Assembly (NCBI RefSeq): GCF_016584085.1
Contig: NZ_NRSJ01000051.1
Coordinates: 1 to 33,099 of the forward strand
Source: Halochromatium glycolicum
Lineage (GTDB): Bacteria; Pseudomonadota; Gammaproteobacteria; Chromatiales; Chromatiaceae
DNA length: 33,099 nt
Reading direction: 5' to 3'
The stretch's first letter is position 1; each line of letters opens with the position of its first letter. A model generated the notes under the pieces. That model did no database searches. It saw only the letters and a program-made list of their open reading frames with translations, and was not told the DNA's origin. The position numbers and the translations under genes were made by a program. Shown one piece after another: positions 7,093 to 13,366 of this stretch.

Positions 7093-7605
7093 ATGGTCAA
7101 ACTGCTCGACTACGACAAGCCCGAGCGTTGGGCCGAACTGGAAGCCAGCGACAACCTCTTCGCCCTGGTGGTCATGGCCTAGATCCGCGCCAAGCTCACC
7201 CAGGACGCCAAGCAGCTCAAAGGCTGGAAATTCCACCTGATCCGCTTGATGTACGAACGTGGCTATGAGCGCGCCTTGATCCTGGAGCTCTTTCGACTCA
7301 TCGACTGGATGATCCGCTTACCCGAGGCGCTGGAAGCGGACTTCCGTCAGCAACTCTATACCTACGAGGAGCAGCAGCGTATGCCGTATGTGACGACCGT
7401 TGAACAGGCAGGGATCGAGAAGGGCATGAAGCAGGGCGTGAAGCAGGGCGAAGCCAGGACACTACTGCGGCTGCTCGATCAGAAATTCGGCCCCGAAGCG
7501 GCACAAGTGCATCGCGAGCGCATTGAAACCGCCGAACTCGAGCAACTGGACACCTGGTTGGGTCGCATCCTCACGGCTGAGACCCCTGAGACCATTTTCC
7601 ACTGA
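7093..7605 (+). pseudogene. Rpn-family nuclease, middle and C-terminus with in-frame stop
   Basis: The frame starts inside the family at MVKLLDYDKPERWAELEAS, runs to VVMA, then has TAG at 7180-7182 where the expected residue is Gln (CAG to TAG is one change), and continues IRAKLTQDAKQLKGWKFHLI to a natural end at 7605. The C-terminal part has the Gly/Lys/Gln repeat (EKGMKQGVKQGEAR) and LRLLDQKFGPEA, the DUF4351 signature. The catalytic N-terminal half is absent. The open piece downstream of the stop begins at ATG 7246 and would give 119 residues, but nothing suggests it is functional. Confidence 0.75.
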
Positions 7606-7607
7606 GG

Positions 7608-7784
7608 CGGCCCGGCGACTGGGCCGCGCAGACCTGGCAGCTGCTGCAAAGCCAAGGCCAGCGCTTGCTCAAGGAGGGCAAGCCCATCGAATCGGCGGAG
7701 GAGAATCTGGCGCAGCTGATCCAGCAGGCCGAGACCCTCGCCCAGCAGCAGCTGCCGATGTTGAGGGCGTTGAGTGTGGTGTAA
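7608..7784 (+). pseudogene. C-terminal fragment of an unrecognised protein
   Basis: A frame without a start codon reads GDWAAQTWQLLQSQGQRLL, then EENLAQLIQQAETLAQQQLP, and ends at TAA 7782-7784. It is Gln- and Leu-rich, probably helical, and looks like a natural protein end. It begins two bases after the Rpn stop in another frame, so it belongs to a different gene whose 5' part is lost. I cannot name the family. Confidence 0.4.
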
Positions 7785-7854
7785 GGCTGCGGATGGGAGA
7801 AGCGTTTGCCGGGGCTGAGGTGACTGTAAGCTGAAGTCGTTACCGGAGCATACC

Positions 7855-7895
7855 TTGTATCCAACCTGGGCCGAGGGTATTCTGACCACATGGTC
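7855..7895 (+). promoter_or_regulatory. Promoter and operator-like palindrome of the phd/vapC pair
   Basis: TTGTAT (7855-7860) and TATTCT (7878-7883) are 17 bases apart, a good sigma-70 pair. Directly downstream, GACCACATGGTC (7884-7895) is a near-perfect palindrome. Its position at the transcription start fits an operator for autorepression by the antitoxin. Confidence 0.5.
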
Positions 7896-7914
7896 TTTTT
7901 ATGGAGGTTTTCTC

Positions 7915-8145
7915 ATGCGACATGTGCAGGTCACTGAAGCAAAAGCGGCGTTTTCCGGGCTGCTAGCCGCCGTTGAAGCGGGTGAGACTGTCGCCATCAC
8001 GCGCCGTGGGCGGGTCATCGCCCGACTGGTGCCCGATAGTCCGACCATGGCGGCCGATGTCTTTCAACCGTTCTGGGACCATCCTGAGGAGATTGATCTG
8101 GTGGTGCCGGATGAGCGGCCACCGGAACCGGTCGCGACGCTGTAG
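7915..8145 (+). CDS. Phd/YefM-family antitoxin
   Basis: ATG 7915 follows GGAGG at 7903-7907, so this start is preferred over the frame's earlier ATG at 7855, which lies in the promoter. The 76-residue product has the Phd N-terminal fold: VQVTEAKAAFSGLLAAVEAG then ETVAITRRGRVIARLVP, the DNA-binding and dimer region. The acidic Pro-rich C-terminus would wrap the toxin. The vapC gene starts nine bases after its stop. The pair probably autoregulates through the palindrome upstream. Confidence 0.85.
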   Translation: MRHVQVTEAKAAFSGLLAAVEAGETVAITRRGRVIARLVPDSPTMAADVFQPFWDHPEEIDLVVPDERPPEPVATL

Positions 8146-8154
8146 GACACCGGG

Positions 8155-8559
8155 GTGCGCTACCTACTCGACACCAACATCATGATTGCAGCGATGAAGG
8201 AGGTCGCCACGGTCAAACGCCGGCTGCAGCAAATGCTGTTGGCCGATATCCTGCTCTCTCCTGTCGTCCTGGGCGAGCTTGAGTTCGGGGTCGAAAAGAG
8301 CGCTTATCGGGAGAAGAACGCGGCCCGTCTCGCTGAGTTAGTGGAGACGTTGGAGCTGGCGCCCATCGATGACCGGGTTAGCCGGCGCTATGGCGAAATT
8401 CGCGCCCATCTCGAGCGCTGCGGCACCCCCATCGGCGCGAATGACCTCTGGATTGCTGCGCAAGGCTCTGCGCTAGGCGTGATTGTGGTCACGGATAATC
8501 AGGAAGAGTTCAATCGCGTCCCTGACCTGCGCACAGAGAACTGGTTAAATTGCCGATAG
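8155..8559 (+). CDS. VapC-type PIN-domain ribonuclease toxin
   Basis: The GTG at 8155 starts a 134-residue PIN domain; this is the only start that keeps the opening MRYLLDTNIM with catalytic Asp6. The other acidic positions are visible in LGELEFG (Glu), IGANDLWIAA (Asp) and VTDNQEEF (Asp). Such toxins are Mg-dependent RNases that cut tRNA or rRNA. All four acidic positions are present, so it should be active unless neutralised by the Phd partner. The hybrid Phd/VapC pairing is common. Confidence 0.9.
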   Translation: MRYLLDTNIMIAAMKEVATVKRRLQQMLLADILLSPVVLGELEFGVEKSAYREKNAARLAELVETLELAPIDDRVSRRYGEIRAHLERCGTPIGANDLWIAAQGSALGVIVVTDNQEEFNRVPDLRTENWLNCR

Positions 8560-8581
8560 CTGTTTGGTACCGGGTGATCGT

Positions 8582-8621
8582 AGGTTCCACGCTTCCAGCC
8601 CCGGGGTTCGCGCCTCCGGGG
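8582..8621. repeat. GC-rich repeat, third copy of the leader's 5' half
   Basis: AGGTTCCACGCTTCCAGCCC then CGGGGTTCGCGCCTCCGGGG matches 7031-7070 almost base for base. It contains the CCCCGG/CCGGGG self-complementary core. It lies 23 bases after vapC, with no Rpn gene next to it. Confidence 0.5.
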
Positions 8622-8639
8622 CCAATTCTGGCAATTCTG

Positions 8640-8784
8640 GGTAGAGTAGAGAGCAGGCATCACGCAGCCTTAGACACGGCCTATCTGTTCCCGCCCCTTT
8701 CGTCTGGCGGTGCCTCACTAGCCGAATCATCGTCACGAGATTCCAGCCCTCCCTCATCAAACCGTGCATACGGTTCTCCCGTAC
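8640..8784 (-). ncRNA. Possible 3' end (domain V/VI) of a group II intron
   Basis: On the minus strand, GTACGGGAGAACCGTATGCA is followed by CGGTTTGATGAGGGAGGGC. The ACCGT-ATGC-ACGGT hairpin (8761-8774) and the G-rich tail resemble the ends of bacterial group II introns, though the hairpin is shorter than a normal 34-nt domain V. It is on the strand opposite to the 4853-5460 candidate, so the two are not halves of one intron in place. No reverse transcriptase is present. Confidence 0.3.
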
Positions 8785-8785
8785 A

Positions 8786-8894
8786 TTATGTGGCGCGCCA
8801 CATGAGATGCGTAATGTGGCGTTGCCTGTTATGTGGCGTCCCGTCGCGCAGAGGCCGTAGATACTGATCTACGGCCAGCCCGGGCGCCACATAA
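8786..8894. repeat. TTATGTGGCG repeat cluster beside a broken recombinase
   Basis: TTATGTGGCG occurs at 8786-8795 and 8829-8838, TAATGTGGCG at 8812-8821, and the inverse CGCCACATAA at 8885-8894. The first copy is part of a perfect 16-base palindrome, ATGTGGCGCGCCACAT (8788-8803). Between them GGCCGTAGAT (8853-8862) and ATCTACGGCC (8867-8876) form a perfect 10-bp stem with a 4-base loop. The cluster ends eight bases from the recombinase stop and probably is the end of its element. Confidence 0.6.
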
Positions 8895-8901
8895 ACGAAT
8901 C

Positions 8902-9408
8902 CTACAGCGATTGGAGAAATCCCATCAAGGAGGCGTCGTCAGCCCAGTGTTTCCCAGGTCTGGTATCGCCAGTGAGGGCGCATTTTGCTAACGCCTTAGC
9001 CTTCATCTCCAAGTCGAACTCGGCATAGACATGCGTGGTGTTGATCGAGGCATGCCCGAGCCAAGCCCGGATCGTGTTGATATCCACGCCGGCACGCAGG
9101 AGAAAGACGGCGGTGGTATGGCGAATCGAGTGCGGACTGACGCGCTTGCTCGCCAGCGAAGGGAGCTCTCGGCTGCTGCTTTTTGGGCGCAACGCTCCAC
9201 CAGCGCGTGGATACCAAAGCGCGTGATCGGTCGGCCACATCGGTTAAGGAATACTGCCTCGGTCGGCGCGCGTTCCGCCACCAAGGGCGCGAGCATCTGC
9301 ACGGTCGTCGACCAAAGCGGGCAAAAGCGGATCTTGTTGCCTTTGCCGAGCAACCGGGCTGAGGGTTGAGCCAAGTCGAGGTCGGCAATCGTCAGCCCGG
9401 CCGCCTCA
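8902..9408 (-). pseudogene. Tyrosine recombinase/integrase, truncated and frameshifted
   Basis: The minus strand reads SEAAGLTIADLDLAQPSARL, then GKGNKIRF and RFGIHALVERCAQKAAAE in one frame, and PHSIRHTTAVFLLRAGVDIN, TIRAWLGHASINTTHVYAEF in another, to a stop at 8902. This is the C-terminal catalytic domain: the Lys strand, HxxR (HSIRH), the GH motif and the Tyr nucleophile (THVY). The frame change lies near 9163-9172. The N-terminal half with the first catalytic Arg is gone, and the frame fades out in a TTGCCC hexamer repeat at 9410. It resembles phage or XerC/D-like integrases. The adjacent TTATGTGGCG cluster may be its site. Confidence 0.75.
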
Positions 9409-9409
9409 C

Positions 9410-9433
9410 TTGCCCTTGCCCTTGCCCTTGCCC
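9410..9433. repeat. Hexamer microsatellite (TTGCCC)4
   Basis: Four exact TTGCCC copies mark the junction between the integrase remnant and the fragment that follows. Confidence 0.8.
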
Positions 9434-9615
9434 CTGAGTTGAAGTCGGCGGTGGTGAAGATTCGTGAACGTGTTTCTGGGCGTCAAGTCATCCTCGCCTC
9501 GGCACATGTGGTGCAGATCAACATTGTCGGTCATACGGGTGCGAATGGATTTGCTCGCCTGACCACACCCGCCGTCTTTGATGGCGACGTCATTTCCGGA
9601 CCGCTTGCTGGCTGA
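9434..9615 (+). pseudogene. Unrecognised C-terminal fragment
   Basis: A frame without a start codon reads VVKIRERVSGRQVILASAHV then NIVGHTGANGFARLTTPAVF and DGDVISGPLAG, ending at TGA 9613-9615. Composition is protein-like with alternating hydrophobic residues, suggesting beta structure, but I do not recognise a family. It may belong to a secreted or surface protein like the Calx-beta fragment at 14679; that is a guess. Confidence 0.3.
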
Positions 9616-9792
9616 TGCTGGTGGATGACCGGAGGCGGCGCAGTTATTGTTGCCGCCTCGGCCTTAGGGCTTCGCGGCGTCCATCGATCCCTTTTTTCCT
9701 TCGCCCTTGCGGGCCGATCGCAGTCCGCAGGGGCTCGATCACGGCGTCATCGGGGACGGTGCGGGGGTCTCGTTCGCGCAGCAGGCTTGCTC

Positions 9793-9956
9793 TTAGGCGA
9801 TTTCTGTCAAAGCTCATACCAGCCTTGCTGGTCTTTTCGCTCGCCTTCTTCGTCGCGCCGCCGGTCACATAGCCCGGCTATGCTCCCGGCGACGCTCCTC
9901 GAAGGCAAACGACAATCCTGCGCAATTCGGTACGAGCTTTTCCGGCAATCGCCTTA
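9793..9956. mobile_element. GGCGATT miniature element, copy 1
   Basis: The element at 9796-9953 (158 bp) begins GGCGATTTCTGTCAAAGCTC and ends GAGCTTTTCCGGCAATCGCC. The ends are imperfect inverted repeats about 20 bases long with GGCGATT exact. It is flanked by TTA (9793-9795) and TTA (9954-9956). A central perfect-arm palindrome, CATAGCCCGGCTATG, lies inside. No transposase is encoded. A second copy at 15229-15385 differs by a single missing A. TNA duplications are known for the IS1031 group of the IS5 family, so such a transposase may move it. Confidence 0.75.
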
Positions 9957-10049
9957 GACCCGGGCTCAGGGAGTATCAAGCGTGTCTGGGGGACCGATCA
10001 GCGCCTGACAGCGGTGGTGGTCTTGATCGGACGCCCCGCCCGCTGCGGG

Positions 10050-10369
10050 CTTGGGTGACCTTCTTCAAACACTGGCAAGAGGAGCTGACGATGGCGACTG
10101 TGGCCCATGAACCGGTCCAGCAGGCGATTAACCGAATCCGCGAGCTCAGTGCGGATGAAGAGGCCCGTCGTCAGGCCTTCGTGAGTGAGCGCGCACTGCA
10201 CGATGAGGTGTCGTTTCTCAATGAGGCGAGGCGAGAGGGACGCGAGGAAGTGGCGCAGAACCTGATTGCCTTGAAGTTGTTGACGGATGAGCAGATTGCC
10301 GCTGCGTCAGGCTTGAGCGAAGCGGAGGTTAAAGCACTTCATGAGAGGCTGAAGCATCAAGCGCGCTGA
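10050..10369 (+). pseudogene. Rpn-family nuclease, C-terminal fragment
   Basis: The segment contains TFFKHWQEELTMATVAHEPV, INRIRELSADEEARRQAF, then NEARREGREEVAQNLIALKL and the tail DEQIAAASGLSEAEVKAL, all typical of the C-terminal third of the family. The catalytic core is missing. An ATG at 10091 preceded by GAGGAG could be translated to give 92 residues, but conserved family sequence continues upstream of it, so this is an internal Met of a truncated gene. Bases 10130-10164 are duplicated imperfectly at 10369-10403, just past the stop. Confidence 0.65.
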
Positions 10370-10407
10370 ACCGAATCCGCGCACTCAGTGCGGATGACGA
10401 AGCTGTA

Positions 10408-10431
10408 ATGGTCAGAAAATCATCTGACCAT
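10408..10431. repeat. Perfect 8-bp hairpin
   Basis: ATGGTCAG (10408-10415) pairs with CTGACCAT (10424-10431) across an 8-base A/T-rich loop. It follows the Rpn remnant but has no T-run. The same TAATGGTCA start occurs at 6876, after the nucleotidyltransferase pair, without the second arm. Confidence 0.5.
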
Positions 10432-10627
10432 CGAGTTGTAGATTCTAGCCTGGTTGTCAAGCGCATTGTAGGCCATCGCGGCGGGCCGAACAGCGGTTCG
10501 CTACCCGAAATCGTCGGACCAAGCGCGCTTCCGGCTTGGCACGAGGCCAAATTTCCGAATTCCAGACACAGATCACCCTCGGCTGTCGGCACCGAAACCC
10601 GAGATTCCCGTTGTTCAGCTCAGGGAC

Positions 10628-10970
10628 TTAAGTCGCCCAGCGGTCGCTGCTATGCAGCCGGCCAAGCCACGGCTTGCGCTCGAGCTTGCGCGGTGTCTTG
10701 AAAAACGCCGGACCGTTCGCCGCCGGGTTGTCGGTCAGATCCGGCAAGACGGGCGGCTCGACACCATTGGCCATGTGCGGGCGAGCAGTGTCCCGCGCGC
10801 TTGTCCGCTGAAACCACCTTCTGGCGCAGGCTCTTGAGCTCCAGCGACAGCACCTTCAGCTGCAAGCGCCGCTTGGCCCAAGCGATGCGGTCACGCCGGT
10901 AGCGCTGCACGCTAAGCAACCCCACAACCAACCCGCTGGCAAAGGCCAGCAGGGGTATCCACCACGGCAT
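10628..10970 (-). pseudogene. Small membrane protein with basic coiled coil, frameshifted
   Basis: ATG 10968-10970 starts MPWWIPLLAFASGLVVGLLS, one membrane helix, followed by a basic helix (RRDRIAWAKRRLQLKVLSLE). After VVSADKRA the frame goes out, but the sequence one frame over continues sensibly: PHMANGVEPPVLPDLTDNPA, then FFKTPRKLERKPWLGRLHSS and a TAA at 10628-10630. The slip lies in a GCGCGCGGG run near 10790-10800. I do not recognise the family. It resembles LapA-like small inner-membrane proteins only in layout. A sequencing error or programmed slip would give one intact 114-residue protein. Confidence 0.5.
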
Positions 10971-11018
10971 CGGGATTTCTCTGATCGGCAAAAAGCGGTT
11001 GAGGATAGGCGAGGTGGC

Positions 11019-11059
11019 TTGCACTGTTCAAGACTGATTGGCAGAATGTGCCAGTCTTG
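11019..11059 (+). promoter_or_regulatory. Promoter and inverted-repeat operator of the parDE pair
   Basis: TTGCAC (11019-11024) and CAGAAT (11042-11047) are 17 bases apart. The inverted repeat CAAGACTG (11029-11036) and CAGTCTTG (11052-11059) brackets the -10 box, with GGCA/TGCC inside. This is where an autorepressing ribbon-helix-helix antitoxin would bind. Confidence 0.5.
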
Positions 11060-11077
11060 GATCCAAGGAGTCATGTC

Positions 11078-11362
11078 ATGCCCACCCGCAATGTCGTGCT
11101 GACCGATCTTCAAGCCAAGTTCGTCGAACAAATGGTCGCCAGCGGCCAGTACCAAAACGCCAGCGAAGTCCTGCGTGAGGGCTTGCGCCTGGTGCAGACC
11201 CGCGAGGCGGAGCAAGCCGCCAAACTCGCGGCCTTGCGCGAGGCGGTGGCGGTCGGCATCGCCGATATCGAGGCGGGGCGCTACATGGACTTTCAAGACG
11301 TCTCCTCGCTGCGTGCGCACATCAACAGCATCAGTCAGCGTGTGCTGGCGAAGCAGGGATGA
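11078..11362 (+). CDS. parD: ParD-family antitoxin
   Basis: ATG 11078 follows AAGGAG (11065-11070). The earlier in-frame ATG at 11048 lies inside the promoter and operator. The 94-residue product has the ribbon-helix-helix pattern of ParD/CopG antitoxins: RNVVLTDLQAKFVEQMVASG, then YQNASEVLREGLRLVQTRE, followed by a long helix that would clasp the toxin. Its last four bases (ATGA) overlap the toxin start, so antitoxin and toxin are translationally coupled. Confidence 0.9.
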   Translation: MPTRNVVLTDLQAKFVEQMVASGQYQNASEVLREGLRLVQTREAEQAAKLAALREAVAVGIADIEAGRYMDFQDVSSLRAHINSISQRVLAKQG

Positions 11363-11700
11363 ACAGTTGGACGGTGCGTCTGACCGATCAGGCCGCTCAA
11401 GATGTTGAGGAGATTCTGGAGTGGACGCTCGAACAGTTTGGGCCGTTGCAAGTCGATATTTACACCGATGTCATTAACGATGCGCTTGAAGACTTAGCCG
11501 AGGGGCCTGAAAGCCCGGGTGTGCGATGGCCTTTGGAATTGGGCAAATATGTGGCAAGCCTGCATGTCGCGCGCAATGGACGCAAAGGGCGGCATGAGGT
11601 CGTTTTTCGAGTTGACGAGCGCGCGCGCCTCATCGAGGTGCTGCGTATCCTTCATGACAGCATGGACCTGGCGCGACATGTGTCGCCGGAAATTGCCTGA
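11359..11700 (+). CDS. parE: ParE/RelE-fold toxin
   Basis: The product has 113 residues. SWTVRLTDQAAQDVEEILEW is the first strand and helix, and VASLHVARNGRKGRHEVVFR with VDERARLIEVLRILHDSMDL is the conserved beta-sheet core and C-terminal helix of ParE toxins, most of which inhibit DNA gyrase. The start is fixed by the overlap with parD. The length is normal and no residue seems missing. Antisense reading of its 3' end gives spurious frames. Confidence 0.85.
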   Translation: MNSWTVRLTDQAAQDVEEILEWTLEQFGPLQVDIYTDVINDALEDLAEGPESPGVRWPLELGKYVASLHVARNGRKGRHEVVFRVDERARLIEVLRILHDSMDLARHVSPEIA

Positions 11701-11714
11701 GGTATCGAGGACTC

Positions 11715-12024
11715 CTTGCCTTGATCGCGATGCGTCACCCAGTCGATGAGCGCATTCACCCGCGCGTTGGCCTGTTGCCGGCGGCGCAGATCCTCCGGCT
11801 GCGCCACCAACCGCTCCAGCGCCTCGGCAGCGCCGCGCCGGATGTTGGTCGCCCCGGGTAACTGATCACAGAGCAAGCGCTCGGGCCACGGCTGCGTGAC
11901 CGGCTGACAGGTGTTATCGGTCCAGACATCGCTCTCGCGCTGGCCGATGAAGGACTCGATCAAGCGCGCGGGCGTGCCGACCCGCTCGGACCACTGCACC
12001 AGGGCACGACCGGCTCGCCTGCCC
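11715..12024 (-). pseudogene. Unrecognised fragment downstream of the DUF2887 gene
   Basis: On the minus strand, in a different frame from the DUF2887/DUF4351 gene and just after its stop, the sequence reads VQWSERVGTPARLIESFIGQ, then RESDVWTDNT and NIRRGAAEALERLVAQPEDL, RRRQQANARVNALIDWVTHR. The composition is convincingly protein-like. I do not recognise the family. It lacks a start, and its natural end is unclear because the frame runs into the antisense of parE. Confidence 0.4.
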
Positions 12025-12196
12025 TCAATGGCGCTCGCCCTGGGCGCCGAGCAGATCCTCAACGCCGGTGGCATCAAAAATGCCATCCAGCCAAGTGTCG
12101 AGCTGCGCCTCAGAGGCTGCGGCAATGCGATGCTCGGCCCAACTGGGCGGCGGGCCGAAGCGGCGGCTGAGCAGTCGGCAGAGGGTACCGGCCTTG

Positions 12197-12230
12197 CCCT
12201 CAGCCTTACCCTCAGCCTTACCCTCCGCAA
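12197..12230. repeat. 12-bp tandem repeat inside DUF4351
   Basis: CAGCCTTACCCT-type units repeat in tandem and encode the GKAE repeats of the protein. Such Gly/Lys/Glu repeats are common in this family and vary in number. Confidence 0.6.
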
Positions 12231-12699
12231 AGATGGATTGATAGGCCTTCGTCTCCTGAATGGGTGTCACCAGATTGAGCATGCTCCAGATCTCCTGCGC
12301 GGTCTTGCCGATGAAGCGTTCGAAAAACCAGAATTCTAAAACCTCTGACAACGTCTCGCGGGTGTCTGCGTCGAGTGGGGCTTGTTGGATCGTTTGCCAG
12401 AGCACTGGGGCACGTTGCGTCAGCTCGGCATCGGTCTCGATGATCAGCGGTGCGAACACCGCAACATAGGGATTGTCGGGCTCGCGCGCGAGCCAGTCGC
12501 GCAAGAAGCTGTCGAGACTGATGCAGCAGATCGGCGAGCCTGGGGCGTGTACCCAGTGCGGTCGCTCCGGAATATCCGCCTCGCGTAGGAACACCGCCAT
12601 GCCGAGGACTTCGTGCTCGGGGTGCTCCTCGCCATAGAGCCCGATCTTGGCGGTGAGGTTGTAGAGGGACTTGGGCACGGGCTGGGCCTGAAACTCGAC

Positions 12700-12880
12700 C
12701 ACATAGGTGCGTATTCCGACCCATCGTGACCACCGATTCCGCTTGAAGGTGACCGCCGATTCCGGCGCAACGTGACCAGCCATTCCGCCATCGTGACCAG
12801 CCATTCCGGAAACCGACCGGAAATTGGTCACGTTGAGATCGGAATCGGCGGTCACGTTCGTCGGAATAGGCACACATAGG
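12700..12880. mobile_element. 165-bp IS21-like miniature element with 8-bp target duplication
   Basis: The element (12708-12872) starts TGCGTATTCCGAC and ends GTCGGAATAGGCA, inverted repeats with one mismatch in 13. It is flanked by perfect CACATAGG duplications at 12700-12707 and 12873-12880. Inside, one end has four direct copies of the type CGTGACCAnCnATTCCG, and the other end has inverted copies (ATCGGAATCGGCGGTCACGT). Multiple end repeats and TG...CA termini are typical of the IS21 family. Neither istA nor istB is present, so this is a non-autonomous deletion derivative. Confidence 0.8.
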
Positions 12881-12956
12881 CGGGGCCTGCATGCCCGTCG
12901 GGCGCGACCAAGCCATCGATGCGGCGCTCGAGGCTTTTCAGGGTCAGCGAGCAGAC

Positions 12957-13366
12957 CAGGGCAATCGCATCAAAATATTAGCGGATACTGTTAGGCACTC
13001 CATCCTCCATCCTCCATCCTCCATCCTCGATGATCCCCGCCCTTTGTTTGGACGGTTAGGGGATGCCAGCCATGGGTGACCTGAGTGTAGAACGATCGAT
13101 CATGCATCATTTTGCCGCCTTGGAGGACCCGCGCAGTCCGACTCAGCGTCGGCATCTGCTCAACGAGATACTGGTTATCGCCATTGCGGCGATGCTGGGC
13201 GGCGCTGATAGCTGGGTGGGCGTGGCGACGTTCGCCACGGCGAAGGAGGCGTGGTTGCGCACCTTTCTGACGCTGCCCCATGGCATCCCCTCGCATGACT
13301 CCTTCGGGCGCGTATTTGCGCTGATCGACCCGGAGCAGTTTGCCGCCTGCTTCCGCCAGTGGAGTG
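12957..13366 (+). pseudogene. ISAs1-family element, left part with N-terminal transposase fragment
   Basis: The terminal repeat CAGGGCAATCGCATCAA (12957-12973) opens the element. The transposase starts at ATG 13063 (or 13072) and gives LSVERSIMHHFAALEDPRSP, then HLLNEILVIAIAAMLGGADS and FALIDPEQFAACFRQWSAG. It stops matching at 13366, where a second ISAs1 end begins. Full ISAs1 transposases have about 370 residues; only the first 100 remain and none of the DDE residues. The 13063-13366 segment is an inverted near-copy of 14262-14565. Confidence 0.8.
12998..13025. repeat. 7-bp tandem repeat (CTCCATC)4
   Basis: Four exact copies lie between the ISAs1 end and its transposase start. The second ISAs1 copy lacks it. 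Confidence 0.85.

Larger units (their letters stand above)
12025..12955 (-). pseudogene. DUF2887/DUF4351-type Rpn nuclease, split by a miniature IS21-like element
   Basis: With the insert at 12708-12880 removed, the minus strand reads SLERRIDGLVAPDGHAGPAY then VVEFQAQPVPKSLYNLTAKI without a break. That is the DUF2887 core, with the Asp and the VEFQ of the PD-(D/E)XK active site. It continues through ICCISLDSFLRDWLA and IIETDAEL to the C-terminal GKAEGKAEGKA repeat, TLCRLLSRRFGPPP and a stop at 12025. The gene therefore was interrupted by the insertion, which put an unrelated 53-residue lead on the remaining frame (12025-12873). Its own 5' end beyond about 12957 was cut by an ISAs1 end. Confidence 0.75.

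Noticed and set aside
9644..9868. A minus frame crossing the first miniature element (74 residues)
   Set aside because: Part of it is element sequence, and the rest has no recognisable family; coding there is not supported.
12998..13025. Possible CRISPR-like repeats
   Set aside because: Four 7-bp units without spacers are a microsatellite; no repeat-spacer array or cas gene exists in the window.
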